From positions 912,501 to 976,500 of the forward strand of contig WPIO01000115.1 of assembly GCA_009760855.2 (NCBI GenBank): a stretch of 64,000 nt of DNA. Reading direction: 5' to 3'. Numbering within the stretch: position 1 is the first letter of the stretch; each line of letters starts with the position of its first letter. The notes beneath the pieces are model-generated. The model saw only the letters and a list, made by a program, of their open reading frames with translations, made no database searches and was not told the origin of the DNA. Below, in pieces: positions 24,445 through 35,564 of the stretch. The DNA is from Cristatella mucedo (Eukaryota > Bryozoa > Phylactolaemata > Cristatellidae). The position numbers and the translations under genes were made by a program.

Positions 24445-25262
24445 TAAGAAAACGTTCCAAAGTGACCTCTCGTTAGACAACCACATCAGCTCCACAACCA
24501 AAGCCTCCTCCTTTAAGCTCAATAAAATTGCTAAAATTTGAACTCAGAAACAACGTATAAGATGTACCATGCATTTGTGACATTCTATATCGACTTCTGT
24601 AGTCTCACTGCTTTCTGGCCTACGGTCGTGTGAAATCGGTTGATTACAGCTGGTGTAGAACTCTGCAGCTAATATGTCTGTCTTGAGGGTTGCTATAGCA
24701 CACAACTTCATGCTGACCTGTGTGGCATACCAGTCAAGCTACAGATCGACTTCAAGCTTTTGTCACTCACTTTTAGGTCACTTCATTCTTTGGCTCCACC
24801 CTAGCTTTCAGATTTACTCCCCTCCAGGCCAAGCAACGTACCACCCGATTTTCGGAATCACATTTTACCAATACTCGTACAAACTTCAAATCGTTCGGAG
24901 ACCGTGCATTTAGTTCGTATGCTTCTAAAGCCTTGAACTCCCTCCCGACTTGCGTCACGACATCCCCTGACTTGACCACGTTTAAAAAGAACTTCAAAGC
25001 ACAGCGATTTAGGACAGCCTTCATTGAGTGACTGTGACTCGTCCTTTATGTGCTTATGGGTGCTGACACTGTGTATGCTGCCACTAACCACATTTGCATG
25101 CTGACCCTGTGCTTCTCATCCCCTAACCACGTTGCTCATGTTGTTTATCAAGCATTATATTACTCACTATTCAATTGTGGTTTCCTTCGCAGCCAATTTA
25201 ATGTGCCTAAAAAGAGATCAAGTTCTTGTAATGCGCTTCATTCTGTGCATCACTGTTATTAG
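24445..25262 (+). mobile_element. LINE family A C-terminal and 3' UTR copy, sense
   Basis: Starts at the FQSDLSLDD codons (CGTTCCAAAGTGACCTCTCG) and runs through a frame-broken C-terminal domain to the 3' UTR and a decayed hairpin at about 25205-25240. It lies between two antisense pieces, as expected for a nested insertion. Confidence 0.75.
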
Positions 25263-25264
25263 TA

Positions 25265-26040
25265 GAAATATTAGTATTTATCAGCTTCTGGATAAGCGGT
25301 CGAGAGAGGCGACCAGCTGGATTATCACAGAGATCACTGGGTAAGGAGCCATAGTGCACAAGATTAATCGTCATCAGCATTTTTGTTATTGTACATCGGC
25401 GATATAACAATGTTCTTAAAATGCTAGTATTGACCCTTGCTAAGATCGATCAGTACGTTTTACCGTAGTCCTCGATACCTCTCAATGAACAGTCAGTCCT
25501 GATCTTGTGTACGTTTTTTCAAGCTTGAGCTAAGTAGAACCTAGCTAGTTTCACGTCTGTGGTTAACCTTATACCCTCTTGGAGTGGGTGCTCAGTGGGC
25601 ACAATTTTAGCCAAAGCCGCAAACTCGTCGAACATGTCAGCTAGTCTCGTGTTGTAGCTGTCCCCCAATTAGGACAAATTGGAGAGGGGACTGAGCAGCA
25701 GAGACAAGGCAGATATTCTCACTCTGACAGGGTCGATGTCAAGGGTTTTGAGGTTTCGCGATTCACAGGTGATTTTAGAGGAGCAGGAGGAGGCAGGAAC
25801 ATGCTGTTTAATGAGATCTGCATGTGGTCAGATAAGAAGCATTTGGTGATTGCTTATGAAAAGTGAAGTTTTATTCGAAAAATTGGTCGATGGTGAGACT
25901 TTTGATGTGACTGAGGTCTTGCCCATGAGCCAAAAGAGACCATGCACGAAATTAGGAACTTCAGTCGTCAGATAGGTTATCAAAGAGAATTTTGAAATTA
26001 CCTATTACGAGGAAGGATGTATGTGTATCACTTATAATTG
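25265..26040 (-). mobile_element. LINE family A endonuclease and linker fragment, antisense
   Basis: On the minus strand the right part translates to an EN segment with VIGNFKILFDNLSDD, matching the GDFNIH...D motif of APE-type endonucleases (the key Asp is now Asn), followed by HIKSLTIDQ-like residues. The left part matches the linker (antisense of the SSLPNDPNDDLADRFSRF region). Stops and frameshifts are frequent. It is one of three places where EN of these LINEs is visible. Confidence 0.7.
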
Positions 26041-26044
26041 AAAT

Positions 26045-26185
26045 ATATAATAATAATAATAATAATACACTTGATAAAACACCTTCCGAGAACTCAATCT
26101 CTCTAGGTGGTTTGCATTTGCTGCAAAGGGAAATGCAATTGAATGGTGAATAATATTATATTTGATAAACAAACGAAATTAATAT
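26045..26185 (-). mobile_element. LINE family A tail, antisense
   Basis: (AAT)n at 26048-26066, then CACTTGATAAAACACCTTCCGAGAACTCAATCTC and about 80 nt of antisense 3' UTR. It is a very short 5'-truncated insertion. Confidence 0.8.
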
Positions 26186-26252
26186 CTCAATCCTAACAGC
26201 TCAATCCTAATAGCAATATCAATGGCAATCCTAATAGCTCAATGCTAATAGC
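26186..26252. repeat. Imperfect short tandem repeat
   Basis: Four or five imperfect copies of a unit like CTCAATCCTAATAG, about 14-17 nt each. It begins at the end of the preceding LINE fragment. Confidence 0.6.
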
Positions 26253-26539
26253 ACCGTAGCTTACCTAAGGCATTGATATTGCAGCTTATTGCTCGCATAC
26301 ATACCATTATTAGATGAAAATATGCACACTATATCAGATAGTAGGCAGGCTTTTGGCATAGGCATTAGGCACAAATAAATTGCAAAAATAAGCCTCTACG
26401 TTTTTTCCGAGGATAAGATGCTCGGCTTAAGCAACAAGGAAGTGGATTACAAAATTTATTTATATGTAACCTATTTGAGCACATTATTTAGATTTAACTT
26501 GAGGATCTATGTAAATGAATTAATAATGACTTTGTTAAT

Positions 26540-27690
26540 AATAAATTGTTATAGCACCCTCAGAGAATTGCATCTCTCTTTCGGCACTTGAAATATTCTA
26601 CAAATAAAGCATTGCCAAATGTTTGGTGGTAACGTCAAAACGCAGCAGGCACAGAATAAGTAGGTATATGCACACTGAGAACGGATCACTAAGACCTAAT
26701 AAATGCTTTTCATATAAAAAAAAATTGTATGTGATTCTTGTTTGTTTTTTCAGGTGACTTTGTGAAGTGCATAAACAGTGAGTTCCAATCTTTGAGATTA
26801 TACCCACGAAAGGCACGGTTTTCAACGGTTTTGAGGATCATGTGTGGTATGGCTAAAGAAAGGGTTGGCTTGAGAATTGAGGAATCTACAATTTTTCCCA
26901 TGTTTTAGGAGTAGTTCTGATAGGTTAGCTTGAGTCGGTGAGATGCGTTTGATGAGGCAACTGCTACATTCATGACAGATGAGCCTAGCTGTAAAGTTTT
27001 GCACCAATTGTAACTACCTGACTGCCCAAGCAGGTAGACCAGCAACCAGTCAGTTGCACTAGTCAACAAGAGATGTCACAAATGCACGGACTAATTTAGA
27101 TGTGGTGTCACTGTTCAAACAAGCCCAAATTTAAGTAAAGTTATGTAGCTGAAAGTAGGCAGACTTTACTTGGCAGCAAAGATGTGGCGGTCTAAAGAAA
27201 GGTCACTTTGGAATAGGACATCTCGATTAGATGTAGATTCAACAGGCAATGAGCTTGCAGAGCCGATTTTGAGCATCAGGTTTCCCAGTTTATAATCACG
27301 CTAGGTTTACCCATGACAAGTGAGTTGGTTCTGTCGTAATTCAATTTAAGAAATTTTGCTGCCATCCATGTCCACATTTCATCAATCCATGCACCAAGTG
27401 TAAAATACACAATTGAAAGAACTGGAGGGGTTTGAGGGATCTAACGAGCAAAAGTGCAAAACAGTGTCATCGGCGTAGAAGTGAAAGGTTGTACTGTGTT
27501 TGCTCGAGGATTGCATCGGCAAGGCGGGGAACATAAATTGCGATCTTTGTCAGTTCACATCAATAATCTGGAGTCTCCTACTGACATAGGACCTGAAACT
27601 TTGCAGAATGGTGCTAGTAATGCCCAGGCAAAATTAAAGACGCTCTATAGGACTTTGAATACAATAGTAAGAAATGCTCCTGAAAGATCC
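26540..27690 (-). mobile_element. LINE family A copy, antisense, older
   Basis: From the left: the antisense hairpin (TATAGCACCCTCAGAGAATTGC), 3' UTR, C-terminal domain (GCCTAGCTGTAAAGTTTTGC), the MGKPS region (TTTACCCATGACAAG), and RT up to about motif A (CTCCTACTGACATAGGACCTG). Frames are broken, so the open stretches here are remnants or shadows. The right end fades near 27690. Confidence 0.78.
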
Positions 27691-27699
27691 AGCGGGCAA

Positions 27700-28005
27700 G
27701 CAGACAGACTTAACTATACATACATAATTGTATACGTATAAACATTAAATAGATAAAATTTTATATAGACATGCATGGACGAAGGGGGCATGCTGGATTA
27801 ATGGGCTGTTCACTTGAACTAAATATTCCAACATTTTACTATTTCATAATAAGATGGAAATTTCAATTGTGGTGGTTTTGTCATGGCAGACGAGAACTGG
27901 AGTACTAATCATTAGGTCCTTGGGTCACTGAACAGATCAACGCATCAACGATGCTTCAGTGGGCACATGAATCTCATACTTAGACTGCAATTTGTGTCCT
28001 GCTTC
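27700..28005. other. No recognised gene
   Basis: AT-rich spacer between two antisense LINE fragments. It could be the decayed downstream part of the family C copy that follows. Confidence 0.35.
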
Positions 28006-28009
28006 TATG

Positions 28010-28595
28010 ATGCATTGATCTGCAGGTGCCGTGCACAACTAGCATCATTACTATGTCATTAGCCTCAGGTTTGGTCCCATCAACTGTCAACAAGGCTATA
28101 GTACACCACACGACACGGATCAAACACGATCAGACAAGTATGATATTAAAACCACGCCAGGCCTCGTCTTCCAGACCGTTCGTCGTTCTGAATCGTTCGA
28201 ACAGAACTGTGTGATCAATGTTGTCGGAGGCAGCAGACAGATCTAGCTGAGATTGGCAGTGACATTCCCGTCGTCATTGCCACGTAGAATTGCATTGTTA
28301 ACACGGAGGAGAGCAGTTTCAGTAGAGTGCTGCCTCTTGAACCCCGAGAGAAATGTTTCCGACAGTACACCATTTTTTCAATATGTTCAACCAGCTGCTT
28401 AGCAACAATTTTTTCAAAAATCTTTGATAAGAACAGAAGAAGGGAAACTGGGTGATTGTTTGCTAGGACCTCTGTGTCTAATCCAGGCTTTTTAAGAATA
28501 GGTCAAACGATTGCCGATTTGACGGACTTGGGGACGACCCCTCTTCCCAAAGAAGCACACAAATCTGCTGCTCTCTGCTAGCTTATTCGTTTTAA
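28010..28595 (-). mobile_element. LINE family C RT fragment, antisense
   Basis: Minus-strand translation gives PVSLLLFLSKIFEKIVAKQL followed by VEHIEKM, then a segment matching the HSTETALLRV region and a motif-A-like HTVLFERF, with several frame breaks. It is closest to the RT at 43260 (LSKFLENLVAEQL, FAHIEK) and clearly different from family A (ERVVADQLNSYIE), so I treat it as a separate family. Confidence 0.7.
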
Positions 28596-29400
28596 TAATA
28601 ATAATAGTGCACGTGATAAACCACCCTCAGAGACCTCAATCTCTTTCTAGGCGCTTTATCTTTGCTTCAAAGGGAAACCCGATGGAATGATGAGTAATAG
28701 CATTCATTATAGAAAACATGAGTATCATGGCTAAGCGTGACATGCACAGTCAGTATGCAAATTTTTTTAGTGGCAGCATGCACAGTGTCAGTAACCGTAA
28801 GCACATGAATAACGAATAACAATGAATCACTTAATGCTGTCCTAAGTTGGCATGCTGTTAAGTTCTTTTAAATTGTGGTCAAGTCTGGGGAAGTTCAGAG
28901 TCGGGAGTGAGTTCCAGGCTTTTGGAGCGTACGAACTGAATGCACGGTCTCCAAAGGATTTTAGGTTTGTACTAGGTATTGGTAAACTGTGGGATTTTAA
29001 AAAGCAGGTGGTACGAAGGCTGGCTTGATTGGGGGAGTAGAATTTAGTGATAAGCTGGAGCCACGATATTAAGTGACCTAAAATTGAGCGACGAAACCTT
29101 GAAGTCGATCCGTTTCTTCACTGGTAGCCAGTGCAGGTCGGTGGGAAAGGGTGTGATGTGGCAATTGGGACACTCAGCACAGACGAGCCGTACTGGGGTT
29201 TTTTGCACCAGCTGTAGCAGAGGGATTGCACATGCCCGTATGCCAGCAAGCAGCGAGTTACAGAAGTCGAGACGGGATGTCACGAATGCAATAACCTGCT
29301 TAGACGTCGTAGCCTTATTTAAAAAAGCCAGAAATTTAGCAACATTATATTTTTTTGTGGCTTAAAGTTGGCAGACTTGACTATGGAGCTGATTCGATGC
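28596..29400 (-). mobile_element. LINE family A 3' half, antisense
   Basis: Left end AATAATAATAATAGTGCACG and the antisense hairpin. The C-terminal domain is partly open at 29044-29283 on the minus strand (SRLDFCNSLL, HWLPVKKRIDFKV). 5' truncated near 29400 at the SSTVKS codons. Confidence 0.82.
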
Positions 29401-29409
29401 CGATGTCAA

Positions 29410-30255
29410 TTACGAACATGTGGTGAGACCTTCTGTGCCTCAACTGAAAGTGACCGGTGCACGAGAGACGATCAATTCTGAACCTCGATCAATTTCTAGG
29501 CCTTCCTTTAGCGGCAGCTCCGTGGTTTGTGTGGACGGGATGTGTCCAGAAGAAACGAAGATCCATAGGTGTCAAAAAACCACTAACTAAATTACGCCGA
29601 AGTATGTGCTGCAGCTAACATGGCCTGATAGAATGATATATTGCGTTGAGAAGGCAGATTACGGCTGATGATACGTTAAAAAGGATGTCAAAACCATTAT
29701 TGCTAGGTACCAGCCACATGCTAAGCTACTGCTTAGCTGGACACAAGCAGATGCAGTTGAATTGACACTCTACCGAGCTTCAGATATTAAGCTTGGTTTG
29801 GTCGAATTTATTTTCTTATCAGCAGCCCATATCAAGCTTTACGGACAGAAAGAATTCGATATATCGAATAGTATTTTGGAACGTGATAGATTTTCTGGGT
29901 ACCATAGAAGGGTAAATAAATATCAATGCGGCTACTAAATGCCTGTAACTTTCCCGTACTGGCAAATAGGCTGGCCTAAGCTAAGGCTGTGGACTCATTT
30001 TTCTTGAATTCTTTCCTATTGCACTCTTCATTTCTGCCTTGCTCCAGTCATGTCGGTGTATGTCTATGCAATCAAGCCACAGCTACCAGTCAGGCGATAA
30101 GATTCCTAGGCTCAGTGAGGGAACCTGGTACATGTAGTCTCAGCTTTGCCCGGGAGCGATTACAGACCGGTCAAGAATGACCAGGTGATCGCTAGTAACA
30201 AAAGCTGTGGAACAGTGGAGCAGAACAAGCAGTGATACTTTACCTAAATCTGCAA
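29410..30255. other. No recognised gene
   Basis: Unassigned sequence between two LINE copies of opposite orientation. No convincing EN or RT motif and no host domain was recognised. Confidence 0.4.
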
Positions 30256-30257
30256 TA

Positions 30258-31343
30258 GCATGTACCTTTGCTTTGATCCCTCCCAGCCTTCGAGCACCTC
30301 AAATTATTTAAACTCACTAGCTGCATGAGTTGATGACATCCCCACATGGATGGCAGCAAATTTTCTAAAACTTAACGATGATAAAACTAACTTAGTAGCT
30401 ATGGGCAAACCCAGTGTGATCCAGAGATTGGAAAGGCTGACTCTACAAAATTTGCTCTGCCAGCATAACTCCAGTTGAATCAGGTCGAAATCTAGGTGTC
30501 ATATTCCAAAGCAACCTCTCGTTAGACGACCATATCAGCTCCACAGTCAAATCCACCTATTTTCAGCTTCATAACATTGCTAAAATTCGGGTTTGTTTAG
30601 ATAAAGATACCACGTCCAAGTTGTTCCAAGCATTCGTGACATCCCGTCTTGACTTCTGCAAATCAAAGCTTACTGGCCTACCAGCATATGCTATCAGGTG
30701 ATTACAGCTGGTGCAAAACTCGGCAGCTAGACTTGTCTGTCGTGAGAGTCGAAGTTGCCACATTACTCCACTTCTCGCCTACCTGCACTGGCTACCAGTC
30801 AAGCAACGGATTGACTTCAAGGTTTTGTCGCTCACTTTTTGGTCCCTTCATTCTATGGCTCCAGCCTATTTTTCAGATATACTACCCCATCAGGCCGAGC
30901 ATCGTACCACCTGCTTTTCGGAATCCAACTGTCAAGAAATACCTCGTACAAACCTTAAATCCTTTGGAGACCGGGCATTTCGTTCGTATGCTCCCAAAGC
31001 CAGGAACTCCCTCCCGACCTGCGTCAAAACATCCCCTGACCTGACCACATTTAAAAGGAACCTAAAAACACACCTATTTAGGACAGCATTTAGTTGGTCC
31101 TTGTGATTCGTCCTTGATGTGCTTATGCGTGCTGACACTGTGCATGCTGCCACTAACCACATTTGCATGCTGACCCTGTGCATGTCACCCCTAACCATTT
31201 TTATATTTTGTTTGTTTTTCAAGCATGATTTTACTTACTATTCAATTGTGTTTCACTTTACAGCAAATGTAAATCGCCTAGAGAGAGATTAAGTTTTCTG
31301 AGGGCGCTTAATCAAGTGAATTCTCATTATTATCATTATTATG
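30258..31343 (+). mobile_element. LINE family A from late RT to 3' tail
   Basis: Begins at the QLYLCFDPSQPSS codons, just after the YADD box, so the copy lacks most of RT. The C-terminal domain is nearly open at 30711-31106 (QNSAARLVCRE, HWLPVKQRIDFKV). The 3' hairpin is at 31268-31310, followed by a short TTATTATCATTATTAT tail that touches the next antisense copy. Confidence 0.87.
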
Positions 31344-31349
31344 TTAAAG

Positions 31350-32745
31350 ATCCATGAACAAAGTAAGACCTGGAATCGCTGTCTAAAAAAGTCCGAATTT
31401 CGGTAATGTTATAGTGCTGAAAGAATTCAGACAACATTGCGAAGCTGTTGTGTTCTTCTAAAGAAAATATTACTTCGGAGCAATACACCTAGATTGCTAC
31501 CAGATTCAACAGGAGATATGCTTTTAAATGCGATTTTGAGTGTTTGCCTTTCCAATATCTGAAGAAAGCTTGTCGTGCCCGAAACTAGCAAAATGCTTTT
31601 ATCATAATAAAATTTAAGGAATTACGCTGCCAACTATGTTCGGATGTCATCTCTATAAACAGCAAGAGAGTTAAGAGAGTTTGAGGTGCTGTAGGGCCGG
31701 GGGATCAATGTAAAAGGACAACTGAGTGTCATCTGTGTAGAAGTGAAAGCCTAGGTTGTGCTCGGCTTTCACAGGGGCAATAAGGGGAGTATAAACCTAG
31801 AGAAGAACGAAACTAGGGGCAGATCCTTGATGTACCCCATATTGTAGAGGTTCGGCTGATGATATTTGTCCATTCGCATAAATACTCAAGAGTCTCCCTT
31901 TGAGATAAGGCCTGAACATTTGCCATGCAGTGGCAGTGACTTCCAGGTGAGATGAGAGGCCCTCAAGCAGGACTTGGTGATCGATAGTACCATAACTTGC
32001 CGAAATATCAAGCGTAACCAGCAGAAATACTTAACCTCAGTATGCATTTCATAGTTATTAAGTCGAAGCAATTGTAACTCGGTGAATTGATTAGCTCTGA
32101 AACCACAGTGAAACTCAGTAGCACAGTTCGAAGTTTCAATGTATGAGTTTAGCTGGTGTGCCTCGACTCGTTCCAGTGACTTTAAGAGAAGAGTTAGAAG
32201 CGAGAATGGGTGGTATTTGCATAAGTTATTTTGCTCTCATGTCGCTTTCTCGATTAGTGTCATGATTCCAGGTCTTCCTAAATGTGCTGGGACATGAACT
32301 GCTGCCAATGACATATTCTATGATGTTAGTTATGTAACAGCAGCAGCACGTTAATGCATCGTAGAAGCAGGACAGCAGGAATTGTATCCAGAGGACTGGT
32401 TATCTCCTTCAATGGGATTTGAACTGCAGATATCGGTAACTGGTGACCTGCTTGAATGTAGATGTTGAGATGGGGCATTTGTACAGGAACGAAATTGCAC
32501 GGGGACGCTTCCATCGTACGGATGGACTCCTTGATCTTGTCTATGTTCTGGATAAAGAAACAGGAGATGCAATCAGCTAGATCATCACAGGGATTGAAAT
32601 GCAAGTAGCTAATATGGGAGTGGTTAAGAAGGCGGTTAATCGTCAACGTCAGCATTTGTGAATTTTGCACCTGTGATTCAAAAATGTTTTCAATGAAAGC
32701 GAGACTTGGCCTTTAGTACGAGCACGATCTTTATGACTGGATGTT
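31350..32745 (-). mobile_element. LINE family A, linker to C-terminal start, antisense, lacking its 3' end
   Basis: Minus-strand linker (32326-32670: MQNSQMLTLTINRLLNHS, LADCISCFFIQNIDKI) and RT parts as far as MGKPS and GVIFQSD, but no 3' UTR. The left end abuts the tail of the sense copy at 31343. Loss of the 3' end needs either deletion or a later rearrangement at that junction. Confidence 0.78.
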
Positions 32746-32849
32746 ATAACATTTAGGTTCCAAAGCTCAAACTGGTGCTACCATGCTTTTTGGTGCACCT
32801 TTACTTAAAATATCTAAACAGGGCAACAAGGGATACTGACATTTTTGGA

Positions 32850-32990
32850 AATATGTTTCATGAAACCGTTCCTAGATCTGTGTCAAGATACTTACTCTCA
32901 GCAAAACCAAAGACCGCACGCGTTTTCTAAGACGTTGTTTTAAGAGCTGTTGAAAGGCGACGAATAAGCAAGGAACAGAGTGCACCGAAA
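32850..32990 (-). repeat. Composite repeat R1, fragment, antisense
   Basis: The reverse complement contains GGTGCACTCTGTTCCTTGC, TTCAACAGCTC..., CGTCTTAGAAAACGCGTGCG and TTCATGAAACATATTTCC in the same order as 9080-9250 and 46760-46920. Confidence 0.6.
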
Positions 32991-33114
32991 GACTCCCATC
33001 AAATTAGTAGTGCTTCCAAGTTATCCCTCAGTTGATGCGACTTGACCATATTTGCGCATGAACAAAATGAGGGCTTTTTGTCACAGATCTTACGAGGGGG
33101 CCGTACCGGCTTCT

Positions 33115-33330
33115 CAAATAATATTGAAAATTGTAATACAGTTTTAAAAGCACTATCAGAAAACTCAATCTATTTCTAGGCACTTTACATTTGCTGCAGA
33201 AGAAACACCATACAATGGTTAGGGGTATTACTGAATGACTACTTGCTTAACATGGTTAGGTGTGACTTGCACAGACCTTGTATGAAACTGAGGTTTGTAG
33301 AGTCTCTATTATTAAAAATTAGCATTCGAA
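33115..33330 (-). mobile_element. LINE family A tail, antisense, old
   Basis: AAAAGCACTATCAGAAAACTCAATC and TTTCTAGGCACTTTACATTTGCTGC on the plus strand, then decayed antisense 3' UTR. The (ATT)n tail is lost. Confidence 0.65.
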
Positions 33331-33567
33331 ATATGGCTACTTCCTACCGGTGGACGAAAGCTACTGAGAAAGCCAAAGGCATGATGCTGGTTTACAGAGT
33401 CCCCGAGTCACTAATCAAGGTCGGCCGGCCTCATGATGATTGTACGGTAAACAATGTCAATAGCCTAAGGTTTGCCTCATACACAGTATCCTTTCTGCCA
33501 GAAAACAAGTTTAATTATCAAGCAAGCAGCGGAAAACTAGACACCTTTATTCGACTTCTGTAGCGTC

Positions 33568-33650
33568 TGCATAATATCTAGGTGTACTGTTCGAATATGA
33601 CCTCTCACTAGACAATCACTTGCCTCACTATCTAATTCCGACATAATGAG
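33568..33650 (+). mobile_element. LINE family A internal scrap, sense
   Basis: About 80 nt matching the NLGVIFQSDLSLDD codons (ATCTAGGTGTACTGTTCG, GACCTCTCACTAGACAATCAC). It again lies to the right of an antisense tail, as at 16691 and 24445. Confidence 0.55.
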
Positions 33651-33829
33651 TTTTGTATTTCCCACAAACAGGTTGTCTTTACAAGCGCTTCAATTATTTT
33701 GCCTATTGAGTCGTCCACTGAGCTTTCCAGAGTACGGAGCGTGTCACCTTAAAGATGCAATGGTTAGTCGTGTGTACTAGTGTAGTAGTAGTGTGTAGTA
33801 ATGGCCTTACTAGAGTTTTTTTAGAGAGG

Positions 33830-34285
33830 TCCTGGGACATGATCTAAATTAAATGACACTTCAATAATGTAAGTTATCCGTGGCAGCAGCAGATCTATGC
33901 TTCGTAGAAAAAGAGAGTGGGACTAGCATCCGAATGACTAGTTGTCCTTTTTGATATGGATGTGAACTTCAGGACGAGGTCTCTTGTGCCCTCTATGAAT
34001 GTAAACATTAGATGCTGCGTGGAATTGAGAGACAGCATACCAGGAGGTGCTGCTATCGTTGGGATGAACCTCTTGTCTTTCTTTTGGACAAAGAAGTTAG
34101 ACAAGCGATTGTCTAGATAATCACAATGATGATAAGGTACGGAGCTAAAATGAGGGCGGTCAAGAAAATGGTTGATCGTCGACATCAGTATTTTTGGATT
34201 GTGCATCGATTATTCGACTATTTGTTTATAAAAGCTAGACATGGCCTTTGTTAGGAGCACGATTTTCATGACGGGCAGGCAATAA
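33830..34285 (-). mobile_element. LINE family A linker fragment, antisense
   Basis: Minus-strand open stretch 33895-34206 contains MHNPKILMSTINHFLDR, LDNRLSNFFVQKKDK and LVLKFTSISKRTTS, matching the EN-RT linker at 18850-19130. RT and 3' sequences are absent. Confidence 0.75.
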
Positions 34286-34289
34286 AAAT

Positions 34290-35035
34290 CAATGCAGGCC
34301 GGCGGGTGGATGCTGTCAGTCAGCCGACTTTTACTTTATTCTCTTTGATTTACGTACGTTATGCTCCGCGATTGTGGAAAATGAGCTCAACCGCTGAATC
34401 AGGATCACGCAAGATAAGCTGGCGGCTGAATTAAAACCGAGTGCTCATGAAATAGCCGCGATAAGTAAATATTGATGAGCAGAGTGATGTTTAACTACGC
34501 ATAAAACTTATTATTGTCTGACTTATGATCCGGCTACTACATTAGGCCTGCCCGCACTATCCTAGCTCTCTTGAAGCAACGGTTTGCTGGTTGGTGAGTC
34601 ATCGAGCTGAAGTAACCTGTTGTAACAGCCGCAATATAAAGGCTATTGTCTCCCTTTTTCTAATATTGTGCTGCTTTTAGTGCTGCAAGCAGAATATCGA
34701 GGGCTGTGCTGTTATCGTCAGCACATTGCCATCTTACATTGCCTGCATTGCTAACGGTCACGGGCATTACGTGGTCATAGCATGTGTATAGGATGATTAC
34801 GTAGATGATGCCCAGCTTTTCCGTATTTCTTAAGAGTATTATGCTGACACGCCCCTGTAGCATTGCTGTCTGGCCCATGCAAGTATAATGTAAGGTTCAG
34901 CTCCCCATTGCAATTACATATGTGCTCCAAGGTTGTGATTTTGAGTCTCAGTTAAACAATGCCAGCGAAACCATTAAGACCAAAACGAAACACTGGTTTT
35001 TGTATATCGACGGCTTAGAAGTCTGACTTTCATTG
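34290..35035. other. No recognised gene; possible upstream region of the membrane exon
   Basis: Composition is less AT-rich than average. A 72-codon minus-strand open stretch at 34660-34878 (containing MPVTVSNAGNVRWQCADDN) looks protein-like but matches nothing I can name. Upstream exons for the segment at 35039 might be here but were not found. Confidence 0.3.
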
Positions 35036-35038
35036 CAG

Positions 35039-35271
35039 AGTATGTGGACATTACTTCGATCGCTATCATCGTCGGTGCTTCGGTGGCGCTAGCTCTACTC
35101 GCGGGACTTGCGATACTAGTCGTTTCCAGTCGCACCCATAATGCAGCAAACTATCACAGTTCACGCCTACATGTTCACATCCATCGAATTAGAAGGCGAA
35201 CTGGCTACATTCTTAAACTCAGAAGAAATCGAGCTACGAGTTTGAAAGGTTGGATATCGATGTCGGATTAA
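35039..35271 (+). CDS. Candidate terminal exon with one transmembrane helix
   Basis: The acceptor TTTCATTGCAG ends at 35038 and the frame is open to TAA at 35269-35271. It encodes about 22 hydrophobic residues (IAIIVGASVALALLAGLAI, then LVV) followed by a basic, Arg- and His-rich tail of about 45 residues, as in the end of a single-pass membrane protein with a short cytoplasmic tail. The first 100 bp are GC-richer than the flanks and use GC-ending codons, unlike nearby AT-rich DNA. There is no recognised domain and no upstream exon was found. It could be a real exon, an exon of a decayed gene, or chance. Partner and function are unknown. Confidence 0.35.
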
Positions 35272-35564
35272 GTTAGGAATGCATAGCTGCTGTCAACCTT
35301 TTTAAGAGCAGGTTCTAACATGCTGCGTTTGCTAGAATGGCTTCCCTGTATAAAATTTATATGGTGAGGTAAAAGCCAATGCAAAAAAAGATTACGATCG
35401 TAGTGATATTTTGACTGTACCAGTCGCCAGCTGCGACATCAAGCTAGCATAGGTGTATAGACATTCAGGTGCAGATCTACTTTTTCTATCGAGATAACAG
35501 TGCATTTAGATTACTTAGCTACCGATATGATATATACGAGGTTCACTAGCCAAAAAGTAGCTCT

